In this document: piece after piece, positions 24,017 through 39,791 of the stretch | Numbering within the stretch: the first letter of the stretch is position 1 | Layout: the number at the start of each line of letters is the position of its first letter | Source: Anaeromyces robustus | Lineage: Eukaryota; Neocallimastigomycota; Neocallimastigomycetes; Neocallimastigales; Neocallimastigaceae | Assembly (NCBI GenBank): GCA_002104895.1 | Contig: MCFG01000157.1 | Location: 26,001 to 90,000 of the forward strand | Length of the DNA: 64,000 nucleotides | Direction: 5' to 3' | Notes under the pieces: model-generated | The model's database searches: none | What the model saw: only the letters and a program-made list of their open reading frames with translations | What the model was told of the DNA's origin: nothing | Made by a program: the position numbers and the translations under genes

Positions 24017-24530
24017 ATGTTTAATAAGCATTTATCTCTAATAAGCTTATTACTAATTGTTCATAAAGTTATTGGTAATGGTATTACTGAAGTTCAAATT
24101 CCAGATAATATTGCTTGTAATGCCTTTAAACTTTGTCCTCTTAAAGGTAAATATAATAATATTGTTTACCTTTTTCTATATTATTATTGTTAAAAAGTAT
24201 ATAATTAAAACAAAATGAAGAAAGAGTAATGAAAAATAATTTTTGATATGATTATTAAAGAATTATATAAATCAATTAAATATTTTAATATGTTAATAGA
24301 ATAAATAAAATCAATTATATATATATATATTTATTTATTATTATTATTCATTATTTTAATAATATATATATATTTGTAAATTAATTTTCAAATATATATT
24401 TAATATTCATCAAAAGCTGAATATGCTGAACTTTTAAATAATCCTGATACATACATTGGTGATTCTATTGACTTAAGTGATTCACAATATTATCAATGTT
24501 GTAATCAAAATAGTAAGTAATAATATATTC

Positions 24531-24577
<47 letters not shown>

Positions 24578-26748
24578 AACAATTATAAATTTATATATTT
24601 TAAGATGAATGTGGTGAAACAGATGAATATTGTGGTAATTTTTGTCAAAGTGGTGACTGTTATCCAAATATTGCTTCTGATGATTCTGATGCACCATTTG
24701 AAGGTATGGAATGGTTATTAAAATGTCAAAATCTTGTATTAGATGGTAAATGTAATAAGAATTGTCCATGTAAAAATGGTGGGGAATGTAATGAAGAAAC
24801 TGGTGAATGTGATAATGATGAAGAAGAAGTTAATATTAGTAGTCAAGATGATCAATGTGCCACTATACCAAGTGGTTCATGCAATGAAGATTGTCCATGT
24901 AAAGACGGATCATGTTGCTCAAGTTACGGTTATTGTGGTAGTAACGAATTCTATTGTGGTGAAGGATGTATTAATGGACCATGTTTAAATAAAAAGAAAT
25001 CGGTAGAATGTCCAAATGATGGCACTTGTAGTGCAGATTGTCCATGTAGAGATGGTTACTGTTGTTCTAAATATGGTTATTGTGGTACTGGCGAACTTTT
25101 CTGTGGTGATGGTTGTCAAAATGGTAACTGTAATAGTTCAAATTCAAATTCATCAACTAAAACTAAATCTACCACTACCTCAAAAAAAACTACTACTACT
25201 AAAAAAACTACTACTACTACTTCCGCTCCAACAAATAATGTAGATTGTAGTAAAATTAGCAGTGGTTCATGTGATAAAAATTGTCCATGTCAAAACCCAA
25301 ATCATTGTTGTTCTAAATATGGTTTTTGTGGTACAGGTTCTAATTACTGTGGTGCAGGATGTGTTAATGGTCCATGTGAATCTAATGGACAACCAAGTGA
25401 ATCTATTACTACCACTTCTAAAATAATTGATACTACTAAAACAACTACTACTAAAAAAACAACTGCTATAAAAACTAGTAAAACTACCGCTGTTAAAACT
25501 ACTACTACGACTAAGATAAGCCAAAATAACACAACTAGTAAAACTAAGACTACCACTACCAAATCAAAATCAACTCAAACTAACTCATCTCAAAAGGGAA
25601 AAGCTGGTGTTATTATGTATCTTACTAATTGGTCTATCTATTCAAGATTTTCAAATGTAGCTAATTATGATTTCAGTGGTGTAGATGTAATTAATTATGC
25701 ATTCTTTAATGTTGATTCTTCTGGTAACGTTTTAACTCTTGATGAATGGGCTGATTATGGTTGGAATAATGGTGGTTTAATTCGTACTTTAACACATGAT
25801 GTTAAAGCTAAGTATCCAAATATTAAAGTTGTAGTTTCTATTGGTGGTTGGTCTTGTTCTCAATATTTCTCTGATGTTGCAGCTAGTTCTACTGCTAGAG
25901 CAAAATTTGCTAAAAATATTTTAGAAATTATTAAAACTAATGGATTTGATGGTGTTGATCTTGATTGGGAATATCCAGGTGGTGGTGGTCTTGATGGTAA
26001 TCATGTTAGAGCTGATGATGCTAAGAATTTCCTTCTTATGTTACAAGATATTAGAAAAGTTATTGGTAATGATTATTTACTTACCATTGCCAATTCTGCT
26101 AATGTCTCAATTTATGGTGAATATATAGTTAATATTAGTAAAACTGTAGATTGGATAGGTGTTATGACTTATGATATGGCAGGTGCTTGGAATGCTTATT
26201 CAGGTTTTAATTCTCCACTTTATATTGATAAAGAAAATGATAAGAATGGACAAACTAGTATTTCTGATGTTGTTCAAGATTATCTTAGTAAAGGTGTTGA
26301 TGCCAGCAAACTTGTTATTGGTGGTGCTTTCTATGGTAGATCTTGGATAGTAACTTCAAGTACAAATAATGGTGCTTATCAATTATGTCAACAAACAACA
26401 TGGGGAATTCCAGGAACACCATGTAATGCTATTGTTGGTGATGCTTATGATATTACTTGGGCTCCAACAGGTGTATGGGCTTATTATAGTTTAAGAAAAC
26501 AAGGTCTTTTAAAATCTTCATTTACTCCTAATTCACCATGGATTCGTAAATATCATGAATTAGAAGTTTGTCCATCTCTCTATAATTATAATACTAAAGT
26601 TTTTATTGGTTATGATGATCCAAAATCACTTAAAGAAAAAACTTCATATGCTCGTAAAAATGGTCTTGCAGGTATTATGGTTTGGGAAATTAGTGAAGAT
26701 TATGAAAGAGAATTATTAAAAGCAATGGCTGAAGGATGGAACCAATAA
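24017..26748 (+). CDS. Secreted chitinase: CBM18-type chitin-binding repeats plus GH18 domain
   Basis: A secreted endo/exochitinase hydrolysing beta-1,4-GlcNAc polymers, plausibly for cell-wall remodelling or digestion of chitin. Exons 24017-24146, 24417-24512 and 24605-26748 join to 789 aa. Residues 1-20 (MFNKHLSLISLLLIVHKVIG) are a signal peptide. Then comes a divergent Cys-rich module (about 34-105) and a short Cys-rich spacer. Three hevein-like CBM18 modules lie at about 160-202, 211-251 and 290-333, each with CC-S-x-YG-Y/F-CG and YCG/FCG cores. Thr/Ser/Lys-rich linkers flank the third module. The GH18 barrel runs from about 407 to the end and keeps VSIGGWS and the catalytic FDGVDLDWE, with Glu531 as acid/base; MTYDMAGAWN is also present. 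No C-terminal anchor is visible. The large last exon has no introns, as is common for such genes in these fungi. Confidence 0.95.
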
Positions 26749-28332
26749 ATTCATTTAATCTAATTTTTTTATTCAAAATATATATAAGTTTTTTTCTCCG
26801 TATAAAAACTTTAATATATTCATTAATATTTAGATAATATAATTTATATTTTAAAAACAATATATTTATATAATATTTTTATATTATTTATATATTCTAT
26901 TAATATTATATAATAATAAAAAAAAAAAATAAAATTTTTTTTGTTAATTGTATTAATACCTATTTTAAATACATAATAAAAAATAAATAAACATAACATA
27001 TTATTAGCAATAAATATGTCTTTTTATATATTTTAATTATGAATTTTTTATTTTATTATTATTAATGAATTATAAAAAAAATTCTACTATATAATATTAA
27101 ATTAATAAATATGATGTTAAATCTAATGTTGCACAAAATGTTTTATGTTTTATTTATTTTTAATAACAAAGCGTTTTTGAAAATAATGAAATAAAATAAA
27201 ACATAAGATATTTTTAAATAAATAAGCAAAAACTTTTTTAAAAATATATATAATGTTTTCAATCTATAATATAAATAAAAATATTAACTGATATACTCAG
27301 TTTAAATTATTTCATTTAAGAATGGAATAATAGTTAGGAATTTTTTAATAGTTATGAATAGTCGTAAATGAAATAATATGGATTTCATTCTTTATATTTT
27401 AACAAGCTATAATTATTTACAATTTAATAAAATAGTTATAATATAATATATTTATAATTGATAAATAATGAAAATATAAACATTAATACTAAATTCCCAT
27501 AGTTTAAGTGTTATAAAACTAATAATGACGCTAAATATTAGAATAAATTCCAATTTTTTAATTTTAAGATCATGTGATCATATATAAATATAAAAAATTT
27601 TATATTTATTAACCATTCTAAATAACTGTGATTCACAAATTTCAAACAGGAATACAGAAATATATATATTCATTTAATTTTTTATAATATAAAAATATAA
27701 ATTTATAATAAGACATATATTATATAAATATGTATATATACATATTTTATTATTAAGTATAAATATATATATTTATAACTATTAATTATAAAAATTATAA
27801 CAATAATAACATTTTATGTTTTATTATATATATATATTCTTTTTTATATTCGTAATAAAAAACAATAAGTAATATATTTAAATGATTATCGTGTTTTCGT
27901 ATTAAAAAATATTTAGAGAAAGAAATATTATTAATCAATGCTTTTTTATTTATTATATTATTATTTATTTAATGATCATAAAACAATAATATTTAATATA
28001 ACTTTTAAAATATTAAACTATTGAACAATAGTTATAGACAAATGACCATAAATTCTATGAATTAAAATTATTGATATTAATTTCTAGTAAAGATTTTTAT
28101 TATTACACATCTATCTTTTTTATTTATGTTTATTATTTAATAAATCGATATTATTATTCAAAATATATATTATTAATATATACAATATATTTTTTCATTT
28201 ATTATATGTATTATTATAATATTGTTTATAAATATATTTTATTATAATTTGTAGATAGTATATTATAATAAAGATATATAAAAGAATTATCTTAAAAGTT
28301 TTTACAGTAACATTATATTATATAACTTGTAT

Positions 28333-28364
<32 letters not shown>

Positions 28365-28616
28365 TGTATATATAGATAATACTTTTTAAATTGAAATCCA
28401 GTAGTCTATCAAAAGGAATGGTTATTTTAATTATATGACAGTTATATAAAAAAAATAGATATTTATCATTTTTCATTCATATATTGTGGTTCAAAAAATC
28501 TTAAGAAAAAAAAAATATATATAATAATCATAAGTAGATATATTAGAATGATTATTTTATTTATATATTAATATATATAAAATAATTAAATAACTAAAAG
28601 AGGTAAAAAAAAATAA
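26749..28616. other. Convergent intergenic region, AT-rich
   Basis: A/T-rich spacer between the chitinase and the small minus-strand gene. It contains a TATG microsatellite at about 28335-28368 and a segment (about 27371-27520) related to one near 55725-55895. No gene recognised. Confidence 0.6.
27371..27520 (+). repeat. Dispersed repeat, copy 1
   Basis: This segment shares AATTATTTACAATTTAATAA, then AGTTATAAT, TATAATTGAT, TTAAGTG and ATAAAAC in the same order and orientation with 55725-55895. Similarity is diverged, suggesting an old interspersed element, but extent and ends cannot be set by eye. Confidence 0.5.
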
Positions 28617-29127
28617 TTACAATGGTGTATTAATATTATTTAAAATATATTCATTCATATTAGGAAGAATAAGTTTTTCGAATTTTATTTCTTTTTTAGT
28701 TTCATTTAAATTAGTTATATTTGAAATTTCAATTGCTTCATTGCATGGAATTAAATCAATTCTTGTTATATCTAAAATATTTTGTTTTACATAAGGGAAA
28801 ATATTATTAAATATGAAAAAAATTATTAATATTTAATTTCTAAATATATATAATATATTTACCTAAATAATTATCATCAATATTATTCCTTCTATTGTTG
28901 GTATAATTATCATTCGAAGGTATCTTTTTAAAATTTTGAATTACAGTTTTCCATGAATATATTTTTTTACTTATATCATCAACGTTATCTATATTATAAA
29001 TATTTTTATCATCGCTTATTATATTATTATTATTATTATTCGCATTAATAATTTCATTATCTTCTTTTTGTTGTTCAAGTTCATCAAATTCTTTTAAATC
29101 ATTAATATCATTTATATCAATATTCAT
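28617..29127 (-). CDS. Small acidic, Asn/Asp-rich protein, function unknown
   Basis: Two exons (28863-29127 and 28617-28771) join through a 91-bp GT..AG intron to a 139-aa protein ending in TAA. The N-terminus is acidic and contains six consecutive Asn. The middle has SWKTVIQNFKKIPS, and the C-terminal half (DITRIDLIPCNEAIEISN .. KFEKLILPNMNEYI) reads like ordinary coding sequence. No signal peptide or membrane segment, and no family was recognised. An upstream acceptor-like AG would leave a 22-base intron and hit a stop, so it was not used. Expression evidence would settle the model. Confidence 0.5.
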
Positions 29128-29196
29128 TTTTTCATAAATATAAAAAATAATAATAATAAATATATATTAATTAATATTAGAATTTTAATTTATATT

Positions 29197-29255
<59 letters not shown>

Positions 29256-30436
29256 TTAATTAATTAATTCATTCATTCATTCATTTATTAATGACTTATT
29301 TAAAAATAATGAAATACTTAATCATTATTTAAGTTATTAAAGATTACTAGTTTTATATAAAATAATAATAAAAGAATTAAAATAAATTAAATTACTTTAT
29401 ATTATAACAACATAAAATTATATATATATATAAATGAAAGATTTTAATAGTTTAATATAATAACTTCATTCAAATAATAAATAAAATGAAAATAAATAAA
29501 TAATAATAAAAATTATATTAATGTTAACTATTAAAAAATATATAATTATATTATAGTTATTTAATAAAAACAAAAAAAAAACTTAAATAAATAGTCATAT
29601 TTTTCAATATATATTATAATTATAATATATTATATTATTAATATTATATTATTTAAATCTTTTATATATTTGTATATAATATATTTGTATATAAATAATG
29701 ATATTTATTTTATTATTTATATACTTTAATTAATATATATATATATACATGGATTTTTAAAATAATCAACCCTGTTTTTTTATTATTTTATATTCTTTTT
29801 TAATTTTTTATTTTCTTTTTTTTTTTTTTTTTTTTTTTAAATTTATTTTATTATATATTTATTTATTTTAATATAGGGAATAACTTCAAATACTAAAGGT
29901 AATATTAATATGTTTAATATATAATAGAAAATATATTTAAATATATAAATAAAAAAAATAAAAATGAATTTTTAAAAAAATAATAAAATAAAATTTGAAT
30001 TTCCTTTTATAACATTATTATTCAATATTTGATATTTCATAAAACTTCTAATTTATTATAATAAAAATTATTTTGTTATATCAATAATATAAATTTTATA
30101 ATTTATAAAATATATATGAATTAATAAAAATTTCACAAAAATTTAAATTTCAGAATTAAAAAAAAAAAAAAAAAAAATCATCAGAGAAATTCACATACAA
30201 TAGTAAAAATTTAAAATATTAAGGAAATTTTTTTTTTTTTTTAATTTTATTATTTTAAAATTCATTCAATTTACTAAATTCATAAATATTATTAATTTCT
30301 AATTTAATATTTAAAGTATATATAACCTTAATCAACTTTAAAATATTATTTTTATATATTTTTTTTTACTTTTGACTTTCTTTTATTACTTTTTTTATTA
30401 TTATATTATATTAAAAAATAAAAAAAGTAACAGAAA
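29128..30436. other. Divergent intergenic region, AT-rich
   Basis: Spacer between the small unknown gene (-) and the RING-H2 gene (+). It holds a TTTA/TTAA/TTCA array at about 29199-29290 and several A or T homopolymers. No gene seen. Confidence 0.6.
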
Positions 30437-31081
30437 ATGCAAAACTTGAAAAATAATTCAAAAGATGAAATATCATTAAAAACTTTTTCATTAAAAGAAT
30501 TAGTTAATGTAGATGAAAAAAATTGTGACAATAATAATAATGTTATAAAAGATAAAAAAATATTAAATAGAAATAGAAATTTTAATAATAATAATAATAA
30601 TAAATTGGATAAAAATGAATGTGATAACAAAACTAACTTAATTATTAATAATTTAAAAGATATTAATGATATTCCTCCATTTAATTGTATGACTACGACT
30701 GCAACAATAGCAACTTTAAATAAAGCAGCCTTTGTAAATACTGATTCAAATCATATAAATAATACTAATAATATTATTAAGAATCAAATTCAAAAAGAAA
30801 AAAATTATACCAATAATAAAAATCATAATACAATACTATCAGTAAATAATATTGAAAATACCAATAATACCAAAATTAATACCAATATTAATATTAATTC
30901 CAATAATTCTAATAAACGGAAATATCATGAAATAAATGAAAATAATTCAAATATTCATTCACCTTCCCAATCTATAAAAATAAAAATAAAACGATTATCT
31001 AATAATCAATACGTCAAAGAAAAGATTAATAGTATAAAATCCTTTTCTTCACCGTTAAAATCAAATTCGATAAATTCAACC

Positions 31082-31142
<61 letters not shown>

Positions 31143-31268
31143 TTAATATTAATATTAATATTAATGATAGTAATGAAATCAAAGATATTGTTATAATTAA
31201 TAATATCAATAATAAAAAAGTTAATATTTCTACTACTAATATTGATACTAACACAAATACCGATAATA

Positions 31269-31304
<36 letters not shown>

Positions 31305-31649
31305 TACCAAAAAAAATGTTTTGGGATGATTTTATTGGAGGAGCTTCATCAAGTAGTAATTATAAAGGAAAGCATCGTTCATTAACAGAAGATGAAAAAT
31401 TTGAAAAATATGCTCTAAATTATATTGATGATGATAATGTTCCTATAGAATTTTTTACTGAAACCAGTGGCAAACCAAAATCAGAACCTATTGAAGTGAT
31501 AGATCTTGATGATTATGCCACAACTAATGCTACAAGTAATAATGATGATTATATTTTAATTAATGATAATAGTTCTGCAAGATCAACAACTGATGATGAT
31601 GATATAGTTGTTGTTTCAGATGTTGATAATAATACCAATAATAGAAATG

Positions 31650-31683
<34 letters not shown>

Positions 31684-32160
31684 TACATTATCCGAAGATG
31701 AATTATTGGCACTAAGATTACAATTAGAAGAACAAGAAAATTATAATAATAGAATGGTATTTTTTCCTTCTTTCTCTTTTAATATATATATATTATTCTT
31801 ATTAATTTAAATGATTTCAATTCATTAATGATATTATCATTCATAATATATAATAATATAATATATATATTTTCTTATTAATAATATAACAAATATATAA
31901 TATAAAATATAATATTTAACCAAAATCAAATTAAATCAAATTCAATAAAATAAAAATAGGCTCGGTTAAGTAATATAGAATTCTATAATAATTTACCAAA
32001 CTTTTTTGATATAGATGATTTTCAAATTAATTCATTCTATTCATCTTTAAATAGTTTAACATCACCTATGTTTATGAACTCAAGGTAATATATTTATGTT
32101 ATTTTGTTTTTTATTTTACTTTATTTTACTTTTGTCTTATTCATTAACTTAACCAATGAT

Positions 32161-32259
<99 letters not shown>

Positions 32260-32578
32260 TTAAATGATATCTTTTCTTTTTTATTAATAATTACATATAT
32301 ATTTATATATTTATATGTTTATAAATTCCCATTCAATGAATAAATTATTAGGGGTTATGTAATGGATTTAAGAAATTATGTCGAAGATGAAGAATTAGAT
32401 GACAGTTATGAAGGCTTATTAAGATTAGAAGAAAGAATAGGAAATGTTAAACATAATTTAGATTCTACACTTGTAAATAAAAATAAAATAATAAAATATA
32501 ATAAAAATAATAAAGAAATACAAGAAACGGAGTAAATATATTTTTTTTGTTTTGTTTTATTATATAAAATTACTAAAA

Positions 32579-32650
<72 letters not shown>

Positions 32651-33144
32651 GAACTATTAAATATTAATTATTAATTTATTAATTATTATTTATTCATTAG
32701 CTGTCCAATATGTCTTTTAAATTATGAAAATAATGAAACATTAAGAAAACTTTTATGTTCTCATACTTTCCATAAAGATGTAAATAAAAATATTATATAA
32801 TATAATATTTAATATCTAATATTTAATTATATCGTACAATATATATATCAAAAATATACAAATTAATTTTATAAATATATATATTAAATCTATATATTAA
32901 TGCTATATATATAAAGTGTATTGATAACTGGTTTAAAACAAGTTCAACCTGCCCAGTGTAATTATCTTATATATTATTATTATTATTAATTATTAATTAT
33001 TAATTATTAATTATTAATTATTAATTATTAATTATTAATTATTATTATTATTATTATTATTTATTATTTATTATTTATTATATATATCTAAATTATAAAT
33101 ATTTTAGATGTCGTACAGACTTAAAAGATAAATTAAAGAAATGA
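30437..33144 (+). CDS. RING-H2 E3 ubiquitin ligase with Asn-rich N-terminus
   Basis: Probable E3 ubiquitin ligase. Six exons (30437-31756, 31960-32084, 32352-32531, 32701-32779, 32917-32957 and 33108-33144) give 593 aa. The first about 440 residues are low-complexity, dominated by Asn with Asp/Lys/Ser, including several long Asn runs encoded by AAT arrays; they also contain DEKFEKYALNYIDDD and acidic segments such as IEVIDLDDYA. The C-terminus is a RING-H2 finger from about residue 543: CPICLLNYENNETLRKLLCS, then HTFHKDC, IDNWF and CPVCR, with all eight zinc ligands. The domain is split by two introns. The donor after CCAGT was chosen because it restores the CPVCR motif. The N-terminal part is not assignable, and substrates are unknown. 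No transmembrane segment is visible. Confidence 0.85.
32159..32262. repeat. (TTTA)n microsatellite in RING gene intron
   Basis: A pure TTTA array lies within the intron 32085-32351. Confidence 0.95.
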
Positions 33145-33214
33145 AAGTAGAAAAAAATATTAAAACATAATTTATATTATTTATATCATCAAAAAAAAAA
33201 AAAAAAAAAAAAAT

Positions 33215-33245
<31 letters not shown>

Positions 33246-33503
33246 TTATTCATCCAATAAATCTTTAATATTTACACAACATAAATAATTATAAATAAGG
33301 GTTAATTAATAATATTAAAAATACTAAAATTATATAATTTATATGAAAATATTTATATATTATAATAATAATAATAAAAAAGTATTAAATATTTTATCTT
33401 TCTTTCTTTATATTATTTATTACTTTATAATTTTATTTTATTTAATAGAAATTTTGAATTAATATTTTTTATTTTTATTTTTATTTTTTCTTTATTTTAT
33501 TTG

Positions 33504-33559
<56 letters not shown>

Positions 33560-33687
33560 TAATTAGAGTTTTATTGTTTTATTAGTAGAAGTATAATTAA
33601 TTATTATTTATTTATTTATTGATTTATTTATTTATTGATTAATTGATTGATTATTAGTTATTGGTTATTTATTTCACTTTATTTTAT
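33145..33687. other. Convergent intergenic region with poly-A and TTA repeats
   Basis: Between the RING-H2 gene and DCAF7. A-runs occur at about 33190-33241 (broken by one T), and a TTA array at about 33510-33556. No gene seen. Confidence 0.7.
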
Positions 33688-36724
<3,037 letters not shown>

Positions 36725-38734
36725 ATTATATACAATATATTATTTTATTTTCTTTTTTGTTTTTTATTACGATTATTGATTTTATTGTTATGTTATTACT
36801 TTATAATGTATATTATTAAATTATAAAATATAAAATGATGGTTTAATTATGTATGAAAATATTTATATATAATGGCTAAATATAAAATGACATTTATATA
36901 TCAAAATTCATTTAAATTTTTCTAATATTTTATAATAAAATAAATAATAAAGTATACAGATAAAAAAACATAAATCATGAACATAAAATGAAATTATTTA
37001 ATTATTATATATAGAATTAAAATACCTTTTATATAATTATAATTCAATTTATAAATTTTTATTAATAAAAATAATTAAATATATATACTGAATAAATCTT
37101 TTGTACAAGAATTATTTATATATATGATGATTTTAATTAAATAATAAATATGTTATAAATTTCCAGTAATTTAATGAATCTGTATTTGTTTATTATTATA
37201 ATATTTTAATAAATAAAAAAAAATATAAAATAAAATTATATAAATTAATATTAATTTTATTAAAATTTGTTTTATAATTCATTATTATAATTATAATTAG
37301 TATTATATTTAATTGATATAAAGAATTTCAAAATCCCATCACTAATTGTAATTCATTTTATTATTTATATAAAAATTAAATAATAACCTTTATAAAGTTA
37401 TTCTATTTATTCTTCCGTTTTTTTTTTTCTTTTTTATAAAAAATCTATTGTATTGGTATTATATTTATTTTTATTATTGTTTATTTTATTTTTTTTCCTT
37501 TCAATAACCTTGTTTTATTTTTATTATGATTGATATCGTTTAATAAATAATTATGAATAATGAAAAATAAAAATAAATAAACATATATATCAAATTGGAA
37601 ACGGAAAAATTGAATAAAAAACAATGACATACATATGTATTTATTTAATATTTTACATATATAATTTTAATTTTTATTTTTTTTTTTCCTTTTTTTTAAA
37701 AAAAAAATAAAAAAAAAAAAAAAAAGAACTCTTTTTACAAGGTTTTCTTATATTAGTTTAGAAAAATAACTATTTATTTTTTATCTTTACTGTAAATTAA
37801 AAAATTTCTTTTTTAATTCTTACCTTATTTATATTGGTAAGAGTAAATAAAATTATATATGTACTATTATATATATTACATGAGCAAAATAATAATATAT
37901 AATATTAATTAAAAACTTTTAATATATTTATAAAATATTATAAATATTATTTATTATTTAAACGGTAAATTAATATATTGTATATTATAATATATTATAA
38001 TATATTATAATATATTATAACATTTTTCTATTAATTATTAATTAAATATTTCTATTTAATTAATTACTATCTATTGTTAATTATTAATTTATTTTATTTT
38101 TTGTTATATAAATTTATTTTTAAAAATTATTAATATTATTAATATTATATTAATTATTGTTTTGATTTTGAAGTTTTATATAATAATAAAAAAAGATCAA
38201 CAATATATATATTAATAAATGATATATATAACACATTTTAATAAAATTGAATAAATAATAAAAAAAAAATTGATTAATAAAAATTACACTCTTCTTAATA
38301 GCAATTATTATTAATAAGTATTATATTCAATATAATAATACTTATTTTATATATAAATTTATTATATTTAAATATATATTTTAAATAAATATATATTTAA
38401 AAGAATTACAAAAAAATCATACATATGTATATATACTTATAATATATATATTTATATTTTATAATTTTTATATTTTTATTCTTATTTTATCTTTTTTATT
38501 ATTCTCGTCTTTAATAGATTAATCTTTTTAAATATCTTTTATATGAACAAAAAACATAATTATAAAAATTATTTATATTAATGATAATATGTAAAATAGC
38601 AATAATATTAAAAAACTAAACATCTTTAATTAAATATAAAAATATTAACTGATTTTATAATTACAACAAAACTTAATTCAATATATAATACAATTTTATA
38701 TAATATATTCGAATGGATTTTTTTTCTTTTTTTT

Positions 38735-38768
<34 letters not shown>

Positions 38769-38808
38769 ATTTAATTATTAAAATCATTATTATGCTAATA
38801 ATATATAA
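36725..38808. other. Intergenic spacer upstream of DCAF7
   Basis: About 2.1 kb of A/T-rich DNA between the DCAF7 start and the 3' end of the RNF10-like gene, both minus strand. It includes TATAATAT repeats near 37978-38025 and homopolymers near 37685-37725 and 38725-38765. No coding frame recognised. Confidence 0.6.
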
Positions 38809-39739
38809 TTAATATCTTCTTCTTTGACCACCATTACTAATCATAATGACTTTTTTAGATTTCTTTTTGCCTAATTTTTCATTATTTTTTGTTGTAATTG
38901 TTGAAGAAGATTCTGTTATTGAAATTTCCTCTTTTTTCATTATTTCTTCATTATCTTTATTACTATCTATAACTGTTTGCAAATTATTTTTTTCATCTTC
39001 ATCTTCTCCTTTTTCTATTAATACTTCATTTTTACTCTTACTTTTACCTTTGCCTTTATTATTATTATTACTTTTACTCTTATTTTTGGTATTATTAATA
39101 ATATCAGAAATTGTCAATTCCTTTTGTTTATGACTTTCTTCTTCAGAATCATCAACTAATTCATCAAAATCAAGAGACCATCCACTATTTTTACTTACTA
39201 CCCATTCATTACCATCAACCATTAAATTTTTCTTTCGAGGAGTTGATGTATTTCCTTTCCATGGTGAAAAGGTAACATTAGAAGATGAAGAAGATGCAAT
39301 TTTTGCAAAAGAATTAGCTGCTTTCTTTTTTTGTTCATTTTTCAAAAAATCTATAGCTTCTTGAGAAAGTGCAGCAGGAAAAGATTCTTGAGAATTATTA
39401 TCATTTTTCTTTTTATTACTCAATTGATTAGAATTAGAATATACAGGTTCATATAATAAAGGTTGACTTTTATTATTATTGTCTCGTGTGGATGAAGATT
39501 CTATAGATTTGTATAAATTCATCCATTCATCTTTTAAATTATTTTCTTTATTTTTAGAACTATTTTTAGCTTCCTTTGCCATTTTTTGTTGTCTTTTTTT
39601 AGAAAGTTGTGTTATTTCAGCTATAAAAATGTTCGTTATAAATTATTAAGCATTATATAAAATAATTAAAAAATAAATTTAGAATATAAATATATATATA
39701 TTACAATTAATCAATAAAGTTATTGTTTTTATAAAAAGA

Positions 39740-39791
<52 letters not shown>

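Noticed and set aside
24743-25562. Several Val- or Ser-rich frames on both strands
   Set aside because: Alternative-frame shadows of the Cys-rich and Thr-rich parts of the chitinase.
38846-39133. Plus-strand Leu/Phe/Ser-rich frame
   Set aside because: Antisense of the charged C-terminal exon of the RNF10-like gene.
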